Source: Coriaria nepalensis (lineage: Eukaryota; Streptophyta; Magnoliopsida; Cucurbitales; Coriariaceae). From it: 64,000 nucleotides of DNA. The notes beneath the pieces are model-generated. The model was not told the DNA's origin. It searched no databases and saw only the letters and a program-made list of their open reading frames with translations. Location of the stretch: the NCBI GenBank assembly GCA_027186245.1, contig CP114493.1:3045501-3109500 (forward strand), given 5' to 3'. Of the stretch, positions 25,101-34,153 are shown one piece after another (position 1 is the stretch's first letter; each line of letters begins with the position of its first letter). The position numbers and the translations under genes are program-made.

Positions 25101-25952
25101 ATGCATATACACACATGCATAACAATGAAATACAGACTCAAGGAACATCATGGGTAATTGGATATCCAACTTGTTCTGAAGGAAATACTGTACAGTCAAA
25201 GAACGATACAAACTCTGAAATAATTTTTTATAAGAAGGAAGTATAATATGCTTAATACATCAGTACGTATAAATTTATGCAATGCCATTAAAGATAATTA
25301 ATATCGTATGAAGATGCAATGAACTACGAAGCTTTCAGCCTTCACGGAAGTGAGTTCTAGGTTATAAGTTACTAGCAAGTCGCAACACACAGCAAAGCAT
25401 GTATCCGTAAAGTAGCCCATGAAATACAACCAATCTCATTACTGTACTCTGCAGATAATTTCTAATCACCATTGTGATAGACCCATGTGTTACTACTTAC
25501 CAGTTCTACAACATATTTAAGCTTTCCAAAGTATATAACTGCTTAAAGGATCCTCTTTTTCAGCTTGTAACTTCATGGAGGACAGTCACGGCTCTAAATT
25601 TCAAATACTGGCAAGTTTGTTTGTGAAAGATATGATATGTTTGCGAACTACTATATTGGTACATTTCGAAATACCTTTAACACCAACTCGAGCTTTAAAC
25701 ATAATAGATTCACGTTGCTTTCACTATACAATCCCTCACGTTATAAATTCAGGAAAATGGTAAATGGACCAAACTTAAACAAAGCTTAGACAAAGTGGGT
25801 CATCCACACCATTACTAATTGAGTTTTCTTTTAAAAAGTTTCCCAACATTAATTGGATGTATGAAGAACAAAAACATACCTCTATCAAACTTTTTACCGT
25901 CTGGATTCAGTCGATCAATCTCAAAGATATCATCAAAAAGAAGCTCAACCAT
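22125..25952 (-). CDS. RPB8: RNA polymerase subunit RPB8 (RPABC3), 3 coding exons
   Basis: The CDS is complement of 22125-22328, 23658-23815 and 25880-25952: 435 bp, 144 aa, the usual length of plant RPB8 (about 146). RPB8 is a small subunit shared by the nuclear RNA polymerases, where it stabilises the large subunit in the nucleus. Exon 1 starts [20 protein letters not shown]. Exon 2 carries [20 protein letters not shown], then [20 protein letters not shown] and a [11 protein letters not shown] end. Exon 3 has [19 protein letters not shown], the conserved [14 protein letters not shown] block and the C-terminus [14 protein letters not shown]. Frames join exactly across both introns with consensus GT-AG ends. 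There are no stops or missing blocks, so the gene looks functional. Introns are long (1,329 and 2,064 bp); intron 1 contains a LINE tail. There is no functional link with its transposon neighbours. Confidence 0.95.
24420..24715 (+). mobile_element. LINE 3' end inside RPB8 intron 1
   Basis: Plus-strand reading near 24460-24550 shows the LINE RNase H terminus: [18 protein letters not shown] followed by [12 protein letters not shown] and a stop. A T-rich tract (24637-24650) and AT-rich tail follow. It is antisense to RPB8 and is 5'-truncated, as LINE insertions usually are. Confidence 0.65.
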
Positions 25953-26330
25953 CGTCGGGTGCAAATTTGTTCCTCAAAAGCTAATCCAAATCCTAAATAA
26001 ACGAGCAGAAAGAAAAGAAAAAAGCAATTATTCGAAGAGGGAATATTAGTTTGTCACGGACCGATAGAAAGTGAGTAGAGATATGGAAAACTACGGCTAA
26101 TAGAAAAACAAAAATGAGTCCGTTTAAAATCGTAAAGGATTTTGGTGAGAGTCGAGAAAACCCTAGAGAAGAAATCCCAGACGATAGAACTTGAGAAAGA
26201 TAGAGAACAGTCGAGGAATCACCTGATTGCGAGAGAGGGAGGAATGTCAACTGGTGCTTGCTACTTGCGACTTAACTTCGCGAAATGCGAGAGGGAGGAA
26301 TTTCCGCATTTTCTGAATCGGTTAAAAATG
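25953..26330 (-). promoter_or_regulatory. RPB8 5' UTR and promoter region
   Basis: On the minus strand a pyrimidine-rich leader precedes the ATG at 25952. A likely 5' UTR intron ends at TTTATTTAG (AG at 25994-25993). A telo-box-like AAACCCTA is present at 26158-26165 (plus orientation), an element common in promoters of plant growth and transcription/translation genes. No clear TATA box is visible, as often in housekeeping genes. The exact start site is not determinable. Confidence 0.45.
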
Positions 26331-26339
26331 AGAGAATAG

Positions 26340-27655
26340 TAGAAATAATAGATGACGAAGAATGAAATAAAAAAAAATATTTTTTTTATGATGTTAGGTT
26401 AATGTGTTATATTGAAATTTTAAATTAGAGAAATTTAAATTTAAATTATATATAGATTAAAAAATTAGATAGAGATTATATAAAAATAAGATTTTAAAAT
26501 TTGAATTATATAAAAATAAAAAGTATAATTAATCATTTATAATATATGTTAAGAATCTTTATCATCAAATATCTATTCTTTTATCAGCACATTGTTGAAG
26601 TTGCGAGCTTTTTTTTTTTTTTGGGACCAAATCCATAACTAATTTAAAAAGTATCAATTTTTGAAATTAAAATATGAGGTTAAATACTTACATACACGGA
26701 ATTAAAAATTACAAGCTAATAATTGAGCCGAAAAAATTTAGGTTAATTCTTTTTTATATCTGTGTAGTTCGATTTTTATGAATTACTTATTTATAATGTC
26801 TCGCCTATTTATATTAATCTATGTATTGTCAATATCGAATTTTTCAATCATTTCGATTAATTTTCTAACAAATGGTTTGATGTGTTCGTTTACAAAATAT
26901 ATCACGTCACTAAAAAATTTATTATTATTTCATCTTTATTATTTTATTTTTCCCTACTTTTTCCCCTATTAATTTCTTACTTTATTTTAAATTCTAATAT
27001 TTTTCTTAAAAAATGATTAAACAAATATGAAATCTGATCCGATTTCTTGTGAAAATACGGATCGAAATAATTTAGTTTTTTATGTGAAAAAACCGATCGA
27101 AACAAATGGATTTTTTCATAAGGTATCCAAATTGAATCGGTCTGATTTCTTATAAGAAATTTGATCAAATCGATCCAATCCTTTGCGAGCAACAAGATCT
27201 GATCAATCCAGTTCTTCCCTGAGAAGAACTTAATCTAATTGATCTTATTGATCTACTTCGGAAGGAAGATGAACTAAATCATTAGAAAAATAAAAATCTC
27301 GAACTAGATCTCCAATGGAGATCTAGTTCCAAAGTTTGAACCCAAATTTCCATCGATTTTGATATAAGCTTTCGAACGAGATCTTTAAAAAAATGAAGAA
27401 GAACTTGAAAGCTCTAAACTAAATCTCCATTGATTTAGGTTCTAGCTTTCGAACAAATATCTAATGGAGATCTGGTTCAAGGTCTTCTTCATTTTTTTTT
27501 TCATCAGGTCTATGATATTCTTCACAAAGAATAAGTTGAACTAGATCAATCAGATCTCGTTATTTGTAAGATTGAATTAAATCAATCGGATCTTGTTCTC
27601 ATTGATCGGATCAATCGAATCTTCTTCACGATGGGATCATCATGCTCATCAGAAT
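26340..27655. other. AT-rich spacer with repeats of GATC-type words
   Basis: No gene is seen. From about 27020 the sequence is made of recurring GATCCGATTTCTT, ATCAATCGGATC and GAACTAGATCTCC words on both strands, suggesting an old degenerate repeat or MITE-like element. The palindrome at 27302-27328 is listed separately. Confidence 0.4.
27302..27328. repeat. Perfect 12-bp inverted repeat
   Basis: AACTAGATCTCC at 27302-27313 is followed by AAT and then by its exact reverse complement GGAGATCTAGTT at 27317-27328. A related GGAGATCTGGTT lies at about 27464-27475. It could be a hairpin end of a small transposon. Confidence 0.7.
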
Positions 27656-27659
27656 TAAC

Positions 27660-29720
27660 AATTATACTATATTCTTTTTATAGTAATTGCTACTTGACAT
27701 GATGTGCATGACCCTAAACATACGTTTAGGAATGTCTACGACCAAGGCCACCCAATATTCATCCTTGATGTTGTAAGGGATGTACAAACGGTTTATGTGC
27801 CTCCATGTAATTCTGACGACTAGTGCCTCATCATTAATGTACGACTTCATCAGAGAATCATCTAGAAATGCATGACTTTATTGATCTTCCTCCTTCAAGT
27901 TCTTGAATGTTTCATTCCAATATATATGTAGGAACTGAGGGAATACTTGATTAAAAAAAGTGGCAGATTGGTCAAGCACGTCATTAAACTTATGATGCCT
28001 CGTCCGTAGTAGAAACATGTACTCATCTACATGTTGCAATCAATTAGGCTAAGTAGCTTTTCAAAAATTTATTAATGTATAAATAATAGTTTTCAGAAAT
28101 AGTTTTTAATGCTTACAAAACTGTCTAGCCATGACAAGGGATGCAGTATCATCTGAAAAAATTATTTATCGTACTTTAGGCCATCAAAACCTATGATCGG
28201 ATTCATGACAAAGAAAAATCAAGTTCTCATAAGCAAACAATGAAATAAATAAATAAATCTTAAATGAAGTTAAAGTTTACGAAAAAAAAATACTTACTTC
28301 ACAGTGTTAATCTCTAGCTATTTTTGCATAGCTATCTTGTTATCCTTATTTGGAGTAAAAAGTGAAGTCGTCGACAATCCCTTCTTCTTTTTATATTTTC
28401 GCTTCTTCCCGATATCTATAAAGAAAGAGGTGAGGGCCAAAGCATGCTTCTTCATCCTTTAACCACATCTGATCTCAATCATAGGCGGGGTCACATACGT
28501 CTTTACCGACTCCTCTATAACTTTTTCTTTTGGAGGCTCCGACATTTGATGGACCATCGGAGATATGATAGATATTGGCGAGTATGAAACAAATTTCAAG
28601 GAAACTATTCCATCTCTAATATCTATAAGCATCTTCTCCATCTCTCGCGTCTGTTTGTTCAATTCTCTAAACATCTTATCCATCTATCCCATAATCTTCT
28701 TCTCTAAGCCATCAATAAGATCATCCAACCTCGATGTCGTTTTCGTTTTCATCTCAACTTTATCATATTCTGCTTCTACTTCCCCTTCTTCTTCATCTAC
28801 TTTTTTTTCTTCTACCTTTTCTTCTATTTTTTTTTCTTCTTCTTCTACTTCTTCTTTCTCCAACACCCTAGTCCAGTGTTCCACAACTTCATCATCCTCA
28901 TCCATGAAAGCGTGAAGAGTGGTCAAATACTCTTGACTTGATTCTTCATTGGCCAAAGTTAGTTTGATTTCAATTAGTATGATGACCTAAAGTACTAGAT
29001 TAATTAAAAAAATGAAACAATACTTATTTTTTCCCAATCCATGACTTGACATTTTCATGACTGACAGGCATATCCACTTATGACCAATTCAAATTCTAAG
29101 GCATTTGATTCTCATTACCTCGAACTCTAGCTTTCCTTCCAAGATAAGGAATGGTTTTGTAACCATATATCTATACAGTTATGAATTAACTATTAGAAAA
29201 CATAAACCAAAATATGGTAAAAGATAAATATAAACTCTAACATGGAAAGAAAGCGAAAATCCGTATAAATCATAGGTTTCTTCTTTCAGCTTCTTCCCTT
29301 CTGGCCGGTCCCTATGTGCAACTGCCTTCTTCTTGATATCCTTCTTAAGAGATTGAATTGTAAGCTCATAAATACATCTACCTCAAGGGTATTGCTCGAG
29401 GCGGCCTAAATTGTTGGCTACAGACAATGTCAATGGTCGGATCTTATTCCTATGCCCTTGTGCTAAAAAGACTGCCTCAATGAAGTAAACAAGAGCCATC
29501 TTCACAATTTCACTATTCTTGTTACTCCATGGCTCATCATCACTTCTAAATTTCTCTGCTAGCTTCGATACATTGACAAGCTTTCCATAAAGATACTTAT
29601 TCAACAAGTGCTCATTTTTTTCTATCCACTTAATTATGTGGTTCGAAAGTTTTACATTACATTTTAATCTTGTCACCAATGCAAACTCCCTCAGGCCAAA
29701 CTACATAGGCTTCTTGCAGT
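27660..29720 (-). pseudogene. DUF1985 - Ulp1-like peptidase transposon gene remnant
   Basis: The minus-strand reading starts with FGLREFALVTRLKCN (about 29700-29660), the DUF1985 hallmark, continued by the open frame 29679-29383 (YLYGKLVNVSKLAEKF; KMALVYFIEAVFLA). A linker follows with a Glu/Lys-rich block (28956-28684) and a helical KMFRELNKQTREMEKML segment. It ends in an Ulp1/C48 peptidase piece at 27850-27662 (WRHINRLYIPYNIKDEYWV, then ALVVDIPKRMFRV). In active Ulp1 proteases this region holds the catalytic His (HW) and Asp; here the positions read Tyr (EYW) and His (VMHI). The peptidase would therefore be dead. DUF1985-Ulp1 genes are abundant in plants, mostly within Mutator-like elements. 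Stops between the blocks show decay. Confidence 0.72.
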
Positions 29721-29989
29721 GCGTAAACCACAATTTGTGCTTCTTGCACTCCACTGGTAGTAGACCTAAAAGACTCAAACTGTATTAGGGTCAACTTCTT
29801 TCTTATCAACAATCACCACTTCTTGCTTTGATATTACAGTAGTGCAGATCTCGAAACGAAGACTTTGATCAATTTCAAATTCTAGCACACGATATATAGG
29901 AATTTGATCCACCTAAAATGAAAAATAATTAAACAAAACTGTATAAAACTAAATTAAAAATTAAAAAAATAATAAACTTCAGAATAAGA

Positions 29990-30360
29990 CTGTAATACTC
30001 GATGGGAATATGAATGGTAATCGAGCCATCGAGCAGTTAATATAAAATATGGGACCATCGAGAAGTTTATAATGACTGCTCGATGGCTCGATGTCAATTC
30101 ATCGAATAGTTCATATGAACTTCTTGCTCAATGGCTCGATGGACATATGAATGACCATCGAGCCATCGAGATTGTACTACTCGATTGCTCGATGGAAATA
30201 TTAATGTCCATCGAGCAAGAAGTTTATATGCACTACTCGATTGCCCAATGGCTCGATGGCCATTCATCGAGCAATGCATATGAACTTCTTGCTCGATGGC
30301 TCGATGGACATTAACATTCCTATCTAGCCATCGAGCAGTACATTATAAACTGCTTGATAG
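29990..30360. repeat. Cluster of CTCGATGG / CCATCGAG inverted repeats
   Basis: Within about 370 bp, CTCGATGG or its complement CCATCGAG occurs more than ten times, often as GCTCGATGGCTCGATGG. Longer arms pair, for example CCATCGAGCAAGAAGTTTA at about 30209 with the near-complement ending AACTTCTTGCTCGATGG at about 30284. It lies just upstream of the DUF1985 gene remnant and may be that element's subterminal region. The open frames across it are by-products of the repeat. Confidence 0.8.
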
Positions 30361-30484
30361 ATCCAGCTTTGTAAATACTTTAAATTTCAAATCAAAATGA
30401 AATTATAAACGAACTATAAAAAATATTATTTGGTCAAATAAGATCTTACATTAATCGAAATATTTCAAAAAACTCTTAAGACTA

Positions 30485-30630
30485 GAAGGCTTTTTGGGTC
30501 CATGTCGTGCCGGCCCGCGTGCCCACATAACTGGGCATGACACGGATAAACACTTGTGTCATGCTCGTTCTCGTACTGTACCATGTCATGCATACTCATG
30601 CCGGCCCGACCTATTTTACCACATCTATTT
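30485..30630. mobile_element. hAT-like GC-rich subterminal fragment
   Basis: A sudden GC-rich block contains GTGCCGGCCCGCGTGCCCA, TGGGCATGACACGG and ATGCCGGCCCGACC. Such CGGGCCGGC / GGGCATGAC word mixes are typical of the ends of plant Ac/Tam3-like hAT elements. No transposase reading frame is attached. Confidence 0.5.
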
Positions 30631-31835
30631 TAGGGATACTACTTATACTAAATGTGGATTCTGACGCAATTGTAAATATAACTATAGCAGTGATATCCGA
30701 AAATCATGGCTAAAATTGGGTATCTAAACTCATCAACTTCTACTATCATAAGATATCGAGGCTCTTAGAAACTAGGGTATCATTCAAGTACCGCTCCATC
30801 CAGATGGAGTGTCATTTTTGTTCCTTCAACAGTTTATTAGAGCTCATACACATACAAGCTTGTAAATCGAAGATCATACAATTAGATTTCACAACCCTAA
30901 TACACAAATCTAATCAACCAAACCTAACCAAGAAACATCAGCCAAAGATTCTCAACCAGAGGAAACGTGACCTCAAGATCTTGCATAGATCAACCAGAAG
31001 TCAAACCTGGTTAAGATGAGGGAGGGAAATGCATGAGCCCGACTGGTAACTTAAACCAATGGGTCAAACCTGGATTTTTCGTTGCCAAGGATCATGATTC
31101 ACACTTAATCCAACAGTAGTATTTTGCTAATTGTTTATAATTCAGGTAGTAAAAGTTTATCTACCCAAAACAAATTATAAGTTAAGATTTAATATATTGT
31201 AGTTGAATGAGATGAGAATATGAATAAGAATGATAATGAGAATTATAATTTTATTAAATTTATTTGGTTGCAAAGAGAATAAGTAAGAAATATTGATTTT
31301 ATTTTTATTTTTAATTAAATCATGCAAACAATTTAAATAAGTATCAACAAAATTTAAATAATACGTAAAAAAATCTCCTATAAATAATTTAACAAATATA
31401 TTTATATAGAAAAATATATATTTAAAAATGAATGTATTATTATTTTTATTTAAGTTAAAAAATAAAAATCATTTATATATCATCGTGTAATCGAATTAAA
31501 CAGTTATATTAAAAGAATTTTCATTTTATTCTCATTTAAAAAATGAAACTAATAATGACTTATGAAGCTTTCCATCCAAAATCAACTTAGGAACTCTGAC
31601 ATGCTTCTTTACGCAACACGTGTCTCCAATCCAGCAATCTTTGCATTGTATAGTCATAAAAACAAAGAAGCCAACTTATTAACAGACAATTAAAAATTTG
31701 GGACAATAGAAGGAGCCAAGAAGGCCAACTTGTATGTATTACACGAAGTAAAGTAGAATAACATAATGCGGATATATTGAAGTAGGTCGACGACACAACC
31801 AAGAGAGACACGACCACAACGTCGTTCCGTGACAT
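30631..31835. other. Intergenic region upstream of the CASP-like gene
   Basis: AT-rich, with no recognisable gene. The distal part (31150-31560) is simple A/T-rich sequence. The proximal 200 bp forms the promoter of the CASP-like gene. Confidence 0.5.
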
Positions 31836-31842
31836 ATAGCTC

Positions 31843-31849
31843 TATAAAA
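31843..31849 (+). promoter_or_regulatory. TATA box of the CASP-like gene
   Basis: CTCTATAAAAAGG is a near-ideal plant TATA box, 59 bp before the start ATG at 31902. It predicts a short 5' UTR of roughly 25-30 nt. Confidence 0.7.
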
Positions 31850-31901
31850 AGGAAATTAACTTCCCACGTAAAAGTCACAACACAAAGCTGGCATCCGTTA
31901 A

Positions 31902-33274
31902 ATGATGGCGTCCAAACAAGTTACAGTCTCGATGCTTGTGTTAAGAATCTTCGCTCTCTTATTTTTAGCAGGCTCTATAGTGGTACTGATTATAAGCAAA
32001 CTAAACGTTCAAGATGATCAACTCGGTGTTAGTGAAAAACATACATTCAAGGATATATATGCATACACGTATATGTTTACTGCGGCGGTGATAGGAGCAG
32101 CTTATACGTTGTTCCAGTTACCTTTTGCTATTTACCACGTCTCCACTGAAAAGAGGTTCATAAGGAATGGGTGCTTGCCTGAGTTTGACTTCTATGCAGA
32201 TAAGGTCTTAATTTACCTTATATGTATTTATTTTCATTTATGTGTTCTGTTTTCAACTACCAACATTCTATATACTTTATATACACACACTCTTATTTTT
32301 AAGTGACTATTTCTTACACAAGTTTTGACACGATTCATATGAAATGAAATTTAAAAATCAAAATTATTTTAAATTTTAATACATATAAAATAAACCTAAA
32401 AATTATCCTTAAACGCAGCCATCGGTCTGTCTCTCCCTCCCCCTTCTCTATATCTCCCAAGTTACAGATTCTTCAACTTTTTTTTTTTTTTTTTGTATTT
32501 ATTCTTTTAAGTAGGAGGTGATATAATGATTGAGGGCTTTAATCCGCCATTAAAGCTTTCTTGTCAAGGGCTTTAGGGTTAATTTTTAGCTCTATTTTAC
32601 ATGTGTTAAAATTCAAAGCAATTTTAACTTTCAAATTTAGTTTCATTTGATGATATAAAATTTGTGTAAAAAATTGGATCATTTGAACCTGTCTCAAATA
32701 TATATATATATATATAATATAAATCCTTAATTAACTTCTAACAAAATTCTTGAGCTAAGTTTCGTTAACTCCTAAAACTGATATAGACATTGAATAATAA
32801 ATCTGATAATAAACCTATTATCATTATAATCAAACTTCTAAGTGCATTTCATCGGAAAATGCATGAAATCTCATCCTCCCTCTGTATGTAGTTTTATCTT
32901 TCTTTAGTTATCTCTAATCTTTAATCAATCCAACTCAAACTTGCACAGTGTTCACAATTTACAACGGATGCATATCATTCTATATATATTGTGTATAGGT
33001 GATCGGCTGGGTAGTAGCTACTGGCGTGGGGGCTGGTTTCGGCTACACCGTTGATACCAAAAGGTTTTGGGACAAAATCTATAAAGAGATCATTGCGGAC
33101 GCTCAACTTTCACAAGTAAATGACACTGCAGGTCTGGTGGAAGAAAAACAAAAGTTTGATGATTTCTATAACAAGATTTATATTAGTGCTAGTCTTCTTT
33201 TGGGAAGTTTCATCTGCCTAGCTCTAGTCTCAATTCTCTCGTCCAGCAATCGGAAAAGAGGCCTCTTTGGATAA
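31902..33274 (+). CDS. CASPL4D: CASP-like protein, subfamily 4D type (2 exons)
   Basis: The CDS joins 31902-32204 and 32999-33274: 579 bp, 192 aa, normal for the family. CASP-like proteins are four-helix plasma-membrane proteins related to the Casparian-strip scaffold proteins; most members have no known individual role. TM1 is at about residues 11-33 with the conserved Arg (MLVLRIFALLFLAGSIVV), TM2 at 50-78 (VIGAAYTLFQLPFAIYHV), TM3 at 99-120 with the conserved Asp (ADKVIGWVVATGVGAGF), TM4 at 160-182 (YISASLLLGSFICLALVSIL). The TEKRFIRNGCLPEFDFYADK loop is typical of the 4D group. The intron splits at the Lys-Val junction in phase 0 and contains T-rich and (TA)n tracts. Start: the first of two consecutive Met codons. 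The strong TATA box upstream supports it. The frame is intact. Confidence 0.93.
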
Positions 33275-33289
33275 CATGTTCGTCATGTT

Positions 33290-33318
33290 CCCCACCCCCC
33301 ACCCCCCCTCCTTCTCCC
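33290..33318 (+). other. C-rich tract (potential G-quadruplex on the minus strand)
   Basis: The order C4-A-C6-A-C7-TCCTTCT-C3 starts 16 nt after the CASP-like stop codon. The complementary strand satisfies the G3+N1-7 quadruplex pattern. In an AT-rich region this is conspicuous. It falls in the 3' UTR; because the mRNA carries the C-rich strand, any quadruplex would be in the template DNA. Confidence 0.7.
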
Positions 33319-33970
33319 GAAAAGCAATATTTTCATTGTTTTTATATTGTTACCTGAAAATGAGTGATTTCTTGAATTACCACTTTTCATTGTCGGCGTT
33401 TAAATAAATACGTCTTTCTAAAATGTACAACTCAAAATCAACATTTTGTTTCTCTCTTATAACTTGATTTGTTTCTCTTATAACAAGGCTGAAGTGACTG
33501 ACCAATGGATGTTAGCATGAGTCTAACAGATGAGATAATGTGACTCAAAGTTAGCTGGAGGAACCTATTTGATCTTAATTTAGTGAACCATGAGAATTTG
33601 CATAAAGATTAAAAATATACTACGACAATCTAAGAGGAGATGAATTGGATTAGTGCCAAATAATTGTGAAATAATTGCATGTACTTCGTAAATTTAATAA
33701 TATTATGTCAAACTAATTCAATTTTAGCTTTTGTGTGCAGGGTATTTAGGGGAGTGGATTCTGTCTTTATTTCATTATTTTTATATGTTGTTGCGCGTAA
33801 ATCTCGGCCATTCGTTGTAGATCCAATAGTTAAAACACATGTCATATCAAAATCACTTGTGTTAATACGAAATTTTAGACGGCTAATATGCAAACTGTAT
33901 AAGATAATTTGCAGATGGATAATTTTTCTTTTACGTAACACATCAAAATCACTTTCAGACGAAATTATTT
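33319..33970. other. Spacer between the CASP-like gene and copia element 2
   Basis: The left part is the likely 3' UTR and terminator of the CASP-like gene. The rest shows no recognisable feature. Confidence 0.45.
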
Positions 33971-33974
33971 TATT

Positions 33975-34153
33975 AGACCGAGTTCAAATTCTTCCTTCAC
34001 AGACTGAGCTCCCTTCCCAGATCGAGATTTTGTACTTTTCCTAGATCAAGTTTAATTTATCCATTCCCAGACCGAGTTCTTCATTTTTCTTCTCAGAGCA
34101 TTTTTTCTTTCTTCCCATAATGAGATCTAATATAATATACTTTCTAGACCGAG
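33975..34153. repeat. Six spaced copies of AGACCGAG-like motif
   Basis: AGACCGAG or one-to-two-base variants occur at 33975, 34001, 34019, 34043, 34069 and 34146, usually followed by TTC or ATT. Spacings are 26, 18, 24, 26 and 77 bp. The block abuts the 3' end of copia element 2 and may be part of its 3' untranslated region or LTR. Confidence 0.6.

Noticed and set aside
28565..28915. Ser-rich 116-aa plus-strand frame
   Set aside because: It is the complement of the Glu/Lys-rich linker of the DUF1985-Ulp1 gene; the serine runs are the antisense of GAA/GAG codons.
30072..30314. Repeat-containing peptide frames on both strands (WLDGH units)
   Set aside because: They are produced by the CTCGATGG palindrome cluster and have no initiation context or family; not treated as a gene.
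29990..30360. Possible CRISPR-like array
   Set aside because: The repeats are short, on both strands and without regular spacers, and the window is a plant nuclear genome.
33679..34044. 121-aa plus-strand frame after the CASP-like gene
   Set aside because: No domain; its end runs through the AGACCGAG motif array, and the region is low in coding signal.
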